64,000 bases of DNA from Costertonia aggregata (GTDB lineage: Bacteria > Bacteroidota > Bacteroidia > Flavobacteriales > Flavobacteriaceae), in contig NZ_CP058595.1 of NCBI RefSeq assembly GCF_013402795.1, positions 3,140,001 to 3,204,000 on the forward strand, given 5' to 3'. The notes below the pieces were generated by a model. The model was not told where the DNA came from, made no database searches, and worked only from the letters and a program-made list of their open reading frames with translations. Positions within the stretch are counted from its first letter, which is position 1. Every line of letters begins with the position of its first letter. This document shows, piece by piece, positions 9,117 to 17,841 of this stretch. The position numbers and the translations under genes were made by a program.

Positions 9117-9764
9117 TTATTTATATAAATCCCTTGTTACGGGATAGCACTCGAACTCGGCCGTTGTAAAACCGACTCTCATCAAGTCTTTCACGTGCAG
9201 CTCTTCCAAATCGGGTCTGAGCCATTCCTGTTCAAATTCGGTATCGAGCACTAAGGGCATGCGTTTCTTCTTGTTATGCACTTCCGAAAAAAGTTCGTTC
9301 GCCTCAACGGTTATGATGGTAGTGCTATAAAGTCCGTCGTCGATTTCGGAATACAAACCTGCAAAAAAGAAAATCTTATCGGTCTTATAATGGCAGAAAT
9401 AAGGAAAGGCGGTGCCGTTGGCGTGATGGGGTTCGAAAAATCCGTTGGCCGCAATCAAGCATCGGTTCGTTAATGGAAAATCTTTAAAGGAAGGTTTGTC
9501 AAAAATTGATTCGGAACGGGCATTGTTAGTGTAGTTTTTATCTAGAAATTCCGATATATCCCCCTTCATAGCCCATTTTGGTACTAGCCCCCAAGTCGCC
9601 GGAACGATTTCACTTGATTTCTGCTGGGGTATGATATAGAGATTTTGATGGTCGAACGCCGATTGAAAATAATAGGGTCGGTATTCCTCCGGAAAGCGAA
9701 GTTTCAATTGAATTCTAGCCTCAAGTTCATGGGCTTCTTTGGTTAACGTTGCGGAATAGCACAT
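9117..9764 (-). CDS. SRAP (HMCES/YedK-like) abasic-site processing protein, 215 aa
   Basis: SOS-response-associated peptidase family. After removal of Met, Cys2 (MCYSATLT) forms a covalent link with abasic sites in single-stranded DNA. Other family residues are NARSES (about 102-107), RCLIAANGFFEP, and the His-containing HNKKRMPLVL near 165. The length is normal. The family commonly has GFYEW where this protein has GFFEP. The ATG at 9764 is required by the Cys2 rule. It stands alone and may be co-controlled with the other repair genes in the window (dinB-dnaE, ligD-ku), which is inference. Confidence 0.9.
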   Translation of the reverse strand: MCYSATLTKEAHELEARIQLKLRFPEEYRPYYFQSAFDHQNLYIIPQQKSSEIVPATWGLVPKWAMKGDISEFLDKNYTNNARSESIFDKPSFKDFPLTNRCLIAANGFFEPHHANGTAFPYFCHYKTDKIFFFAGLYSEIDDGLYSTTIITVEANELFSEVHNKKKRMPLVLDTEFEQEWLRPDLEELHVKDLMRVGFTTAEFECYPVTRDLYK

Positions 9765-9844
9765 AGAATACTAATAATAGTTTATACTGATTTCTAATAA
9801 CATAAATAGTTAATTTAACCAAAAGATTTCAAATTGGAAACTCA

Positions 9845-9878
9845 AAAAGGTGCCGAAACAACTGCTTCGGCACCTTTT
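9845..9878 (-). terminator. Rho-independent terminator, 13-bp perfect stem
   Basis: AAAAGGTGCCGAA pairs perfectly with TTCGGCACCTTTT around an 8-base loop, with T tracts on both strands, so it may work both ways. It lies just past the stop of the DUF2383 gene on the minus strand. Confidence 0.85.
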
Positions 9879-9903
9879 GGAAAATATGAAGTACATGGCA
9901 CTT

Positions 9904-10353
9904 TTACGCCAAGTCTTCCATAGATTTTATTTTGTTCAAATCCGTTCTGATTTTTGTCTTTTGCTCTCTAATCAGAGTTGCGATAGAACTGGGAAGATGG
10001 GTGTCGTCCAAAACTTCGTCGTATTCTTCAACGGCCGCTTTGTCCCCTCGAATCGCTTCTTCCAACATTGCCTCGTCGTCATCCCCAGAGAAGAATGCTT
10101 TCACGTCCATCCAAGCTCTATGGATGCTTCCGGTAAAGCTGCTATCATCATCGATATCATCATAATTGGCGACCATTTCGCGTTTTAGCGCATTGTTAAA
10201 TTGTGCCCGCTCACTGGCCTTGTTTTCAAAATAGGATTTTAAACTATGGCTATCCGCATTCTCGGCCGCCTTTCGGTAGCCTTTCTCGGCATCTCTATTT
10301 TTTTCAAGAATTTCCTCTAATTGATCGACTAAATTGTCATATTTTGTTTCCAT
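9904..10353 (-). CDS. PA2169/DUF2383-family four-helix-bundle protein, 149 aa
   Basis: All-helical, ferritin-like bundle family often found among stress-induced genes. The biochemical role is not established. Characteristic stretches are DAEKGYRKAAENADSHSLK near the start, SERAQFNNALKREM, GSIHRAWMDVKAFFSGDDDE in the middle and the DKAAVEEYDEVL region. The length is typical. Paralogues are at 57729-58184 and, more diverged, at 17225-17644. It is monocistronic, with a strong terminator 26 bases beyond its stop. Confidence 0.85.
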   Translation of the reverse strand: METKYDNLVDQLEEILEKNRDAEKGYRKAAENADSHSLKSYFENKASERAQFNNALKREMVANYDDIDDDSSFTGSIHRAWMDVKAFFSGDDDEAMLEEAIRGDKAAVEEYDEVLDDTHLPSSIATLIREQKTKIRTDLNKIKSMEDLA

Positions 10354-10514
10354 GATATGTTTATATTTTTAGATTAATTAATACCGGAATTTAACGATTC
10401 GGGTTAGATAGCATTAGCACAAAAAAGATTTATCCTGACCCTAAAAATATATTGAGTAATCGCTCTGGAATCGGCTACTTTTAGTCGTGAGTAAGCCACG
10501 GCCTAAAACGGAAA

Positions 10515-10540
10515 GGTGCCGATAAAAATCCATCGGCACC
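10515..10540 (-). terminator. Hairpin terminator after the 190-aa lipoprotein gene
   Basis: GGTGCCGAT and ATCGGCACC form a 9-bp perfect stem with an 8-base loop. On the minus strand it is followed by TTTCCGTTTT, a broken T tract. It lies 27 bases past the lipoprotein stop and resembles the stem of the terminator at 9845. Confidence 0.7.
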
Positions 10541-10566
10541 CTATCAAATAAATCAACTAAAAAATA

Positions 10567-11139
10567 CTACTTTGAGTAAATAACCTCCGCGTCGCGCACA
10601 TCGGCATCCAAATCGTTCATTGAATTCACATAGCGGTATTGGTTGTTTAAAACATTATCGGCACGTTCCCCGATGATAATATGAACGACATCCAAATCAG
10701 GCGCGTTCAATTCGACCTGATCTTGAACCCGCATGGTCTTATCGCCCAAATTAGTTTTCAGCTTATCTAATTTTGATATAACATAAAGCCTTCTATCCGA
10801 TGCCCTGATTTCTTGAATGTTCAAATCATGTTCGTTTCCGGAAACTTCTGCTTCTACAACGATACTGCGTTCCATTTTATCTTCGCCGGGCATATCGACA
10901 TCGATAAAGGGCACTTCAACTTCTTCCTCTTCCATGACAACAATAACCTTGGGAACTTCAACGGTCTTGGTCGTGGTACCGACATCAATATCGGCCCAGT
11001 TTACATCATATTCGGGAAGTTCGCCTGCATCGGCGGTAACATCTACATCTAATTCGGGCATTTCGCCTTTTTCTTCTTTTTTAACATTGCAACTACTGAT
11101 CAGGGCAAGTGCCAATAAGGGTATAAATACTTTTTTCAT
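10567..11139 (-). CDS. Predicted lipoprotein, acidic, unknown function (190 aa)
   Basis: The N-terminus MKKVFIPLLALALISSC has the charge pattern and lipobox of a lipoprotein signal, with Cys17 as the lipidated residue. The mature part is strongly acidic and valine-rich with low complexity (around VVMEEEEVEVPFIDVDMPGE). A short alpha/beta stretch near the C-terminus contains RRLYVISKLDKLKTNLG. No known domain was recognised. It probably forms a two-gene unit with the YqaE gene 19 bases upstream on the same strand. Location in the periplasm or outer membrane is inferred from the lipobox. Confidence 0.7.
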   Translation of the reverse strand: MKKVFIPLLALALISSCNVKKEEKGEMPELDVDVTADAGELPEYDVNWADIDVGTTTKTVEVPKVIVVMEEEEVEVPFIDVDMPGEDKMERSIVVEAEVSGNEHDLNIQEIRASDRRLYVISKLDKLKTNLGDKTMRVQDQVELNAPDLDVVHIIIGERADNVLNNQYRYVNSMNDLDADVRDAEVIYSK

Positions 11140-11158
11140 GATTGTGTTTTTAAACTTA

Positions 11159-11311
11159 TTATTGATTTACGATAAATGCATGGATGACTCCTGGCAACCA
11201 GGCCAAAAGCGTCAGTAAGATGCTTATGAGCAAGGTGGTGCCGACCCCATGCTTTAAAAATACGGCCAAAGGTGGCAGTAAAATATTCAGGATAATCGTT
11301 AAAAGTGACAT
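11159..11311 (-). CDS. YqaE/Pmp3-family small membrane protein, 50 aa
   Basis: Small integral membrane protein of the UPF0057/Pmp3 family. It has two hydrophobic helices, the first containing ILLPPLAVFLKHG and the second LLTLLAWLPGVIHAF. The PPLAVF and LAWLPGVIHA motifs are diagnostic. Family members are induced by salt, cold and other membrane stress and affect membrane potential. The 50-residue length is normal. It lies directly upstream of the acidic lipoprotein gene and is likely co-transcribed with it. Confidence 0.9.
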   Translation of the reverse strand: MSLLTIILNILLPPLAVFLKHGVGTTLLISILLTLLAWLPGVIHAFIVNQ

Positions 11312-11534
11312 TGGATATTTGAGTTTTGATTCATTGCAAAAATCGAAAACTCAATCCATAAGGCTTAGCCGTATAAATCAAGATGTTAGCTTGAAACCTA
11401 ATTTAATCGATTTGAGGAAGGATTGTCAAGGTTATCGAATTAAGAAATATATATTACGCTAAAAATTTAGGGCTAACGGCTTAATTGTAAATAAGGAAAT
11501 TTTCGAATTTGCATAAAATCAAAAAACGTTGAAC

Positions 11535-11984
11535 ATGGAAATTTTGGAATTTGAGACGGGCGAGTTGCTGCCCTTTGCGATACGAGTGATAATCGCAGGT
11601 GCGGGGGGAATGTTAATTGGTTTTGAACGGGATGTTAAGGGAAAGACTGCCGGAATTCGAACGAGCATTTTGGTAGCCATGGGTGCGGCAGTGTTTGTGC
11701 TAATGTCATTGCATTTGGGACAAAGTCCAGAAGCTGATTATATGCGGGTTATTGGTCAGGTCGTATCGGGAATCGGTTTTTTGGGTGCCGGGGCAATTCT
11801 GCAAAACAAGAATAAAATAAAGGGCATTGCCACTGCTGCGACCATTTGGTGCAGTGCCGGGATTGGGTGTTTGGCAGCGGCATCATTGTTTTCGCAATTG
11901 GCGGTTTTCGTCATTCTGGTCGTTATAGTCAATATAACCTTCGGGATTATCAGTATAGGAAAAAAGAAGGATCATTTCAATTAA
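11535..11984 (+). CDS. MgtC/SapB-family membrane protein, 149 aa
   Basis: Inner-membrane protein of the MgtC/SapB family. The motif GAGGMLIGFERDVKGKTAGIRT near the N-terminus is the family signature, followed by GIGFLGAGAILQ and the TAATIWCSAGIG stretch. About four membrane segments are present. Family members are linked to magnesium limitation and, in some cases, ATP synthase inhibition. The ATG at 11535 is preferred to a TTG six bases upstream. The length matches short members lacking the C-terminal soluble domain. A second copy lies at 43460-43948. Confidence 0.87.
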   Translation: MEILEFETGELLPFAIRVIIAGAGGMLIGFERDVKGKTAGIRTSILVAMGAAVFVLMSLHLGQSPEADYMRVIGQVVSGIGFLGAGAILQNKNKIKGIATAATIWCSAGIGCLAAASLFSQLAVFVILVVIVNITFGIISIGKKKDHFN

Positions 11985-12117
11985 AAGAAAAAAAGCTACC
12001 AAATTCGCAAGTCGCTAAAAAAATTAGGGCCAGAGCAAAATAATTCCACCCCCAAAAAATTCGGTCAGGTGTACCCGAACAATCCGAAGGCGGATTAAAA
12101 TTCCTACTCCAATCAAT

Positions 12118-13806
12118 TTAAAATGAGACCAAACTTCCGCCAATGGCTGCTAAGCCTGAAAGCAGTGCCGTGATGACCAACCACCACGCGGCAGAAGCTG
12201 CGGTCTTACGGGAATGCTCTGCCTGAATTACGGCCTTGCGCTTTACGTTCTCAAGTCTTTTTGAAATTTCGGCCTGTATCTTGCCCATTCTTTCGGTAGT
12301 ATCGGTCTTGGCCTTTTCAAACTGGTCAACGACCTTATCAAGATTTTCTGCAGAAATGTACCTGTTGTTCGTTAATAAGGCCCTAACTGTATTCCTATCC
12401 ATTTTATCCAATCGGGAACGGAGAATGGAAAGGCTTTGCTTCGGATCGTTCCAAATCCGCTGAAAATCCGACCGCAGGGCATCATAACGAATTTCCGGTC
12501 TTTCGGTAGAATCGAAAAAGTCGCGTACCCGGTTTTCAATCTCCTTGGTAAGATTACCATTGGTCTTTTCATGATAAGTTGCCCGTGCAGCGTTGAGCTG
12601 TTGCTCGACGGTATCGGCATAACTTTCAATTTTACTTCGATCCAAATTGGTATTTTTATCTAGATAATTCACTATGGATTCTCGATCCAACTCCTTGATT
12701 TTGGTTTGAAGAAATGCCTTGGCCGCAGTCGGGTTCTGGATTAGTTCGTTGATTTTGGTTTTAACCGATTTCAGGGCAAGCCCCTCATCATTGGAAGTGG
12801 ACAGATAATTTTGAATGGTACTTAAGTGTTGCTCGACAGTTTCTTTATCTGCCTTACTGAATGTGGCCATAATTTCGGCAATTCCCTGTGCGGGAGTATC
12901 GCTCTCGGCATACTTTTGACGGGCGCTTTTCAATGCCTGCTTCAATTGTGCCGCTTTTTGCTTTCCCTTATCAGTTTTATCACTGTTATCAATAGCCTTG
13001 GACAGCACTTGCTGAATAGCCATCCACTTACCAGTTGAATTTTTACTTTTTGATTTGTTGGCTATGCTCTCAAGGTCATTAACCAAATCACTATAATCAG
13101 GCAACTTTTTTTCGGCCCGCTCGAAAAAGCTATTGATAGTTTCGTTGATCTTCGTAGTGTCGATAGCATCGTCAAACTCGTTTCTAATGTTGGAAATCTT
13201 ATTCGATATAACCGTTTCCAGCTTTTTCTGTTCAGAGGGCGCAAAAGCATTTTTGACCATATCCGCCGAAGACCTAAGTCCGGACATCGCCGTATTAATC
13301 AATCCGCCGATAACTGTATTGGCAAATTTAAATTCCAGATAAAACAGCACGATAAAGAAAATGGCCCAAACCACCAAGCCCAAAGCAATAGCGATACCGT
13401 CATAGTTAAAAAGGCTCAACCGGATGGCGATGGCCGTGGCCGCAAATAAAGAAATGCATGTGGTCAAAATACTCCAGACCCCGAAACCGGTCGTGATCTT
13501 TACCCCCAGATTGGTACCAGCGGAATAATTTTGATCAAATTCGTAATCGTCCTTTATCTCCTCGGTTTTTGAAGCGTTAAAACCCAAACGATTATTTATG
13601 TAAATTTCGCGTACATCGCCGATAGCGGTAATTCCGATGGCTACGGAAAGTGCGGTCAAGATTAATTGAAAAACCAATGCCAACAGTACGCCCGCCAAAA
13701 TCGCGATAAAGAATTTTGGGGTAAAGTCGGCATCGGCAAAATAGTTCAGATCCTGCACCAAGGGAAGTGGAACAGTTTTCAGATTCATATGTGTAATTAT
13801 ATTCAT
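12118..13806 (-). CDS. Membrane protein with long helical/coiled-coil domain, 562 aa
   Basis: No named family recognised with confidence. The N-terminal third has hydrophobic segments at about 32-60, 105-130 and 137-160. Residues about 190-520 are highly charged, lysine- and glutamate-rich helical sequence without proline-rich breaks, probably coiled coil with repeats of about 50 residues (for example DRESIVNYLDKNTNLDRSKIE and DRNTVRALLTNNRYISAENL). A final membrane helix lies near 540-560. The topology suggests a large soluble domain held between membrane anchors. An alternative start is the ATG at 13788. It is a single gene. A structural or membrane-organising role is only a guess. Confidence 0.65.
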   Translation of the reverse strand: MNIITHMNLKTVPLPLVQDLNYFADADFTPKFFIAILAGVLLALVFQLILTALSVAIGITAIGDVREIYINNRLGFNASKTEEIKDDYEFDQNYSAGTNLGVKITTGFGVWSILTTCISLFAATAIAIRLSLFNYDGIAIALGLVVWAIFFIVLFYLEFKFANTVIGGLINTAMSGLRSSADMVKNAFAPSEQKKLETVISNKISNIRNEFDDAIDTTKINETINSFFERAEKKLPDYSDLVNDLESIANKSKSKNSTGKWMAIQQVLSKAIDNSDKTDKGKQKAAQLKQALKSARQKYAESDTPAQGIAEIMATFSKADKETVEQHLSTIQNYLSTSNDEGLALKSVKTKINELIQNPTAAKAFLQTKIKELDRESIVNYLDKNTNLDRSKIESYADTVEQQLNAARATYHEKTNGNLTKEIENRVRDFFDSTERPEIRYDALRSDFQRIWNDPKQSLSILRSRLDKMDRNTVRALLTNNRYISAENLDKVVDQFEKAKTDTTERMGKIQAEISKRLENVKRKAVIQAEHSRKTAASAAWWLVITALLSGLAAIGGSLVSF

Positions 13807-13888
13807 GACATGATTATTTAGATTAGTAAATGTGCTACTGCAATTTGAGCAATAATGATGTCATTCATTAATCCTAAAAATGGTATTG

Positions 13889-16306
13889 TTAACCTAATTC
13901 CTTTAAGTTTTCAAGGCAAGATTCCATATTAATCGATTCGGTTAAGAGCGGTTGAAAGAGATCCCATAACCTCTCTAATCGTTGAATCATATTTTTCATC
14001 TTGAATTCCTGAGCGGAAAATTTACCGTCTAGTTCGCTCCATTCGATGGGCATGCTCAAAGGAGCGCCTGCCAAGGGTCGCACCGAATACACAGAAGCAA
14101 CGGTATGGCCTTTGCGATTTTGTAGGTAATCGAGATAGATTTTACCCTCCCTCTTTTTTATCCGCCGTTCCAAGGTGCTGATTCTTGGAAGTCTTTGCTG
14201 TACGAAATAGCAGAGCAATTTTATAAAATTGCGAACTTCTTCATAGGTGTATTTCGCTCCCATTGGAATGTAAATATGTAGCCCTTTCGAACCGGAGGTT
14301 TTGCAGTAGCCTTGAATCTCAGCGATATCCATCACGGATTTAAATTCTTTCGCGATCCGAACAACATTCTTGAATTTCATTCCTTCGGGTGGATCTAGGT
14401 CGATAATACCATAATCCGGAAAATCGAGTTTACCGACCCGTGAATTCCAAGGGTTGATTTCAATGCAGCCCAAATTGGCCATATAAATCAGCGAGGCCGT
14501 ATTTTGGCATAGTAGGTATTCGATATCTCGCTCCGAGGATTTTGAATAGAGGGTAAAGGTTTGCATCCATTCCGGCACGTTTTCATTGTCCTTTTGGTAG
14601 AAACCTTCTTCTAGAATGCCATTCGGATGGCGGTGCAGGCTCTGCGGCCGATCGAACAGATGTGGTAAGATAAACTTGGAGACTTGCAGGTAGTAATCGA
14701 TGAGGTCGTATTTGGTCAGCCCCGAATCTGGCCAATACACTTTCTCGATATTCGTTATGGAGACGGGCAACCCATCTATTTCGATTATCTCTCTTGATGG
14801 CAAGCTTTTCCTTTGCAATCTTTTGGGGACGGAATCCGCCTCTTGAACCGGCGCGTTGAGCAATCGTTCAAAAACGGGATTCCGTAGCAAGCCGTTTTTG
14901 GTCCGTTCGGAAAAATTTACTTCACAGGACAATGTGGGCACCATCCAATTCGGTTTACGGCCTTTAAGGGGCAACTTTTTTCCAAACGGATTTTCATCCC
15001 TTCGATAAGGTTCAAATTGGCGCAATAGCTCTTTTCGTCGATTCTCTGAAAACCCGGATCCACAATTTCCGATATAAGTGAATTCATCATTCACACGAAC
15101 CCCCAAAATCAAGGAACCGAATGCAACACCACCGCCAACGGAATCCGTATAGCCACAGATTAGTGCGTCGAGGCTGTCAACGGACTTGATTTTGAGCCAT
15201 TTTTCTGTGCGTGTGGCGAGCGTGTAGGTCGAATCTTTAAGTTTGGCCATGACGCCTTCCATGCCCGCATCGATGGCTTTTTGATAGAGTGCCGCACCCA
15301 TCCCCTCGATATGGTCGCAATATTTCGTAAGTTCCAACCCTTGGATAACTTCGGGAATTAAGCTTTTTCTATCGGTCAATGGTAGATCAAGCATGCTTAT
15401 CCCGTTCAGATAAATCATATCGAAGACATATAAGCGAAGAACTCCCATCGAATCGGGATAATTCTGTAATTCCCCAAACTGCGATACGCCCGATTCATCC
15501 AATATTACTACCTCCCCGTCCAAGATGCATTCATGTTCAATGGATTCCAATTCCTTCGCAAGTTTCGGAAATTTAGTGTTCAAATTAATACCGTTACGCA
15601 ACTGCAACAACACACCTTTGTCGGAAATATGGGCCAATACCCGATACCCGTCCCATTTCAGTTCATACAACCAATCAGGGTCATTGAAAATTTCCTTGGT
15701 TGAAGATGCGAGCATGGGCTGTAGAATCGTATTGGGCTGTATAGTTTTTGGATATTGTTTTGTTTTAGGATCGGATGATGGCCCTAAAGCTTCGGCATTA
15801 TATAACGAATCTGTAGAGAAGGCATCTTTTTTTTTGATGAGCAGCCAGCTTTCCTTACCGTTTCGCATGCCGGTTTTGACCAACGCGAAATTTCCTTTGA
15901 TAAATTTTCCGTGAAATATTAATTTTAGATTTCCTTTGGCGAGTTGTTCATGGGCAGGCATATCCATTTCGGTGCGGTCGATTTCAAAAGTCCCGGAATC
16001 CCAAATGATTATTTCTCCCGCCCCATAATTCCCTTTCGTTATCGTTCCGTGAAAATGCAAATATTTTATGGGATGATCTTCGGTACGAACGGCCAATCGC
16101 TTGTCGTTGGGGTTCATCGATGGCCCTTTCGGTATCGCCCAGCTCTTCAAGGTTCCATTGATTTCGAGCCGCAAATCATAATGCAAGGCCCTGGCTTGAT
16201 GCCGTTGGATAACAAATCGTTGTACGTTAACCTCTGAAGGAGTTTCCCCTTTTGGCTCTGGGGTCTTTGCAAAATCGCGCTTTTCGTTATATTCCTTTAA
16301 GTTCAT
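13889..16306 (-). CDS. ligD: DNA ligase D (PE-ligase-polymerase), 805 aa
   Basis: Bacterial non-homologous end-joining enzyme acting with Ku. Domains in order: 3'-phosphoesterase (about 1-165, with RHQARALHYDLRLE and the HGTITKGNYGAG stretch), ATP-dependent ligase (about 195-500, nucleophile K217 in ELKWDGYR), and primase-polymerase (about 520-800, metal-binding D636 and D638 in IIDLDPPEG). This is the PE-LIG-POL order also seen in Pseudomonas, not the POL-PE-LIG order of mycobacteria. The ATG at 16306 gives the usual MNLKEYNEKRDF start. ku lies directly upstream on the same strand, 105 bases away across a 7-bp tandem repeat. Confidence 0.96.
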   Translation of the reverse strand: MNLKEYNEKRDFAKTPEPKGETPSEVNVQRFVIQRHQARALHYDLRLEINGTLKSWAIPKGPSMNPNDKRLAVRTEDHPIKYLHFHGTITKGNYGAGEIIIWDSGTFEIDRTEMDMPAHEQLAKGNLKLIFHGKFIKGNFALVKTGMRNGKESWLLIKKKDAFSTDSLYNAEALGPSSDPKTKQYPKTIQPNTILQPMLASSTKEIFNDPDWLYELKWDGYRVLAHISDKGVLLQLRNGINLNTKFPKLAKELESIEHECILDGEVVILDESGVSQFGELQNYPDSMGVLRLYVFDMIYLNGISMLDLPLTDRKSLIPEVIQGLELTKYCDHIEGMGAALYQKAIDAGMEGVMAKLKDSTYTLATRTEKWLKIKSVDSLDALICGYTDSVGGGVAFGSLILGVRVNDEFTYIGNCGSGFSENRRKELLRQFEPYRRDENPFGKKLPLKGRKPNWMVPTLSCEVNFSERTKNGLLRNPVFERLLNAPVQEADSVPKRLQRKSLPSREIIEIDGLPVSITNIEKVYWPDSGLTKYDLIDYYLQVSKFILPHLFDRPQSLHRHPNGILEEGFYQKDNENVPEWMQTFTLYSKSSERDIEYLLCQNTASLIYMANLGCIEINPWNSRVGKLDFPDYGIIDLDPPEGMKFKNVVRIAKEFKSVMDIAEIQGYCKTSGSKGLHIYIPMGAKYTYEEVRNFIKLLCYFVQQRLPRISTLERRIKKREGKIYLDYLQNRKGHTVASVYSVRPLAGAPLSMPIEWSELDGKFSAQEFKMKNMIQRLERLWDLFQPLLTESINMESCLENLKELG

Positions 16307-16350
16307 TCAATCGATAATCATTTTAGCCCATGCCATTTGGCATACTTCGC

Positions 16351-16413
16351 ACTTCCAATCTCATATTTCATACCTCGTACCTCGTACTTCGTATTTCGCA
16401 ATTTATACCTCCT
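16351..16413. repeat. Degenerate 7-bp tandem repeat between ku and ligD
   Basis: Nine consecutive 7-base units are visible: ACTTCCA, ATCTCAT, ATTTCAT, ACCTCGT, ACCTCGT, ACTTCGT, ATTTCGC, AATTTAT, ACCTCCT. The array fills most of the ku-ligD gap and touches the ku stop codon. It codes for nothing obvious. It may be a slippage-prone spacer or part of the ku-ligD transcript. Confidence 0.75.
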
Positions 16414-17182
16414 ACGAAGCTTTTTTCCTTTTTTCCAAACTTGCCTTGAGTTGTGCCATTAAATCTTTGGCCTGAGTAGGTTTCGCTTCGAATTTTTTGG
16501 GCTTGGCGATTTTTCCGGATGCCTTCGCCTCGATGATTTTTAGAAGTTGTTCGTTATAAACATCCTTGAACTTTGAAAAGTCGAATTCCTCGGTATATTG
16601 GTCGATTAAGGATACGGCCATGTCCAGTTCTTTTTTGGCGACTTTGGTTTTTGGTAGTTCCAGTTCGGCGGTATTCCTGATTTCATCCTCAAAGCGAATA
16701 ATGTGTAGCACAAGGGCGTCCTCATAGACCCCAATCAATGAAAGATGCTCTTTTTGGCGCATCACAAAGGTCGCTACGCCCAGCTTTTCTGTTTTTTTGA
16801 GTGCGTTTCTCAACAGGGCATAGGCCTTGCCACCATCTTTTTGCGGTTTGATGAAATAGGGTTTTTTAAAAAGCACATCGGCAACCTCATCGGCCATCAC
16901 GAATTGCTCGATATCGATGGTTTTACTCTTCTTCATGTTGGCGTTGGCGAAATCCTCTTTTTCCAGAATGATATATTCTTCATCTTTCTTGTATCCTTTG
17001 ACAATATCCTTCCATTCGACTTCCTTACCGGTTTTCTCATTGACCCGTTTGTACCGAATGCGCTGCCCATCGTGACAATCCAGCATATCGAGGTCCAAGG
17101 CCCGCTCTTCCGACCCCGAAAATAATTTTATGGGTATCGATACAAGGCCAAAACTTATCGAACCGTTCCAAACTGATCTCAT
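16412..17182 (-). CDS. ku: Ku homodimer protein for non-homologous end joining, 256 aa
   Basis: DNA-end-binding protein that recruits LigD to double-strand breaks. It begins MRSVWNGSISFGLVSIPIKLF, the universal bacterial Ku start, followed by the beta-barrel core (residues to about 215) with VGVYED-like and IRNTAEL segments. The short C-terminal tail is lysine-rich (LKASLEKRKKAS), as in Ku proteins whose tail contacts DNA or LigD. The length is typical. It is the first gene of a ku-ligD unit on the minus strand. Confidence 0.96.
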   Translation of the reverse strand: MRSVWNGSISFGLVSIPIKLFSGSEERALDLDMLDCHDGQRIRYKRVNEKTGKEVEWKDIVKGYKKDEEYIILEKEDFANANMKKSKTIDIEQFVMADEVADVLFKKPYFIKPQKDGGKAYALLRNALKKTEKLGVATFVMRQKEHLSLIGVYEDALVLHIIRFEDEIRNTAELELPKTKVAKKELDMAVSLIDQYTEEFDFSKFKDVYNEQLLKIIEAKASGKIAKPKKFEAKPTQAKDLMAQLKASLEKRKKAS

Positions 17183-17224
17183 TTCATTTGATTTAGATTA
17201 TTTATTCTTTTGAAGGGCCTTTAG

Positions 17225-17644
17225 TTAAGCATACGATAGTAAGCTCGATTCAATTTGAAGGGTTTGATGCGCTATCAGTTGATAGACTGTTGCGGGCAAT
17301 GGGTCGTTCAAAAGGCAATTGCAGATTTCCCAGGCTTTTTCGTCAATGATCAATAAATTGATATCGGTAATGGGCCAATCCTTCAAGTTTGATTTTGCGT
17401 AGTGATAATCATGCCATTCATAAAACGCCTCGATCGATTTTTGTGGGGAGCAGTTCGATTTAAGAAAATCGATTTCTCGTTGTAGCTTCAGTATAAAATC
17501 GGAACGCTCAAAGGCACGTTGTCGAAAAAAGTTGTGAAGTGCGGGCGAGAGGCTCTCGATGGCGGCATGCACATATTGTTGCTCGGCATAAACATACACC
17601 TTTAGCAACTGTTCAAGACATCCTTTTAAAATCCAACGATCCAT
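17225..17644 (-). CDS. Diverged DUF2383/ferritin-like helical protein, 139 aa
   Basis: All-helical protein. The segment FFRQRAFERSDFILKLQREI matches the pattern of the DUF2383 bundle proteins at 9904 and 57729 (compare SERAQFNNALKREM). It is preceded by YAEQQYVHAAIESLSPALH in place of the usual GYRKAAE stretch, and the C-terminus (KAWEICNCLL, AHQTLQIESSLLS) fits the last two helices. Family membership is therefore likely but diverged. It starts 42 bases upstream of ku on the same strand and may lead the ku-ligD transcript. Confidence 0.6.
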   Translation of the reverse strand: MDRWILKGCLEQLLKVYVYAEQQYVHAAIESLSPALHNFFRQRAFERSDFILKLQREIDFLKSNCSPQKSIEAFYEWHDYHYAKSNLKDWPITDINLLIIDEKAWEICNCLLNDPLPATVYQLIAHQTLQIESSLLSYA

Positions 17645-17841
17645 TCAATGCGTTTTTGAAGCGATAATTTAGCGTTATCTTATTGGCATTTTTCGCTGAA
17701 AACCGAACTTTTTTAACTCGAAAAGATGAATTACCGTTGCTCATAGTTTGTTTCAAATATTCTTTTCAGACTACCAATTAGTCGATATAAGTTCAGTTGG
17801 CAAATGGGAATTGGCGTTATTTGAATGACTAAAAAAAGGCT

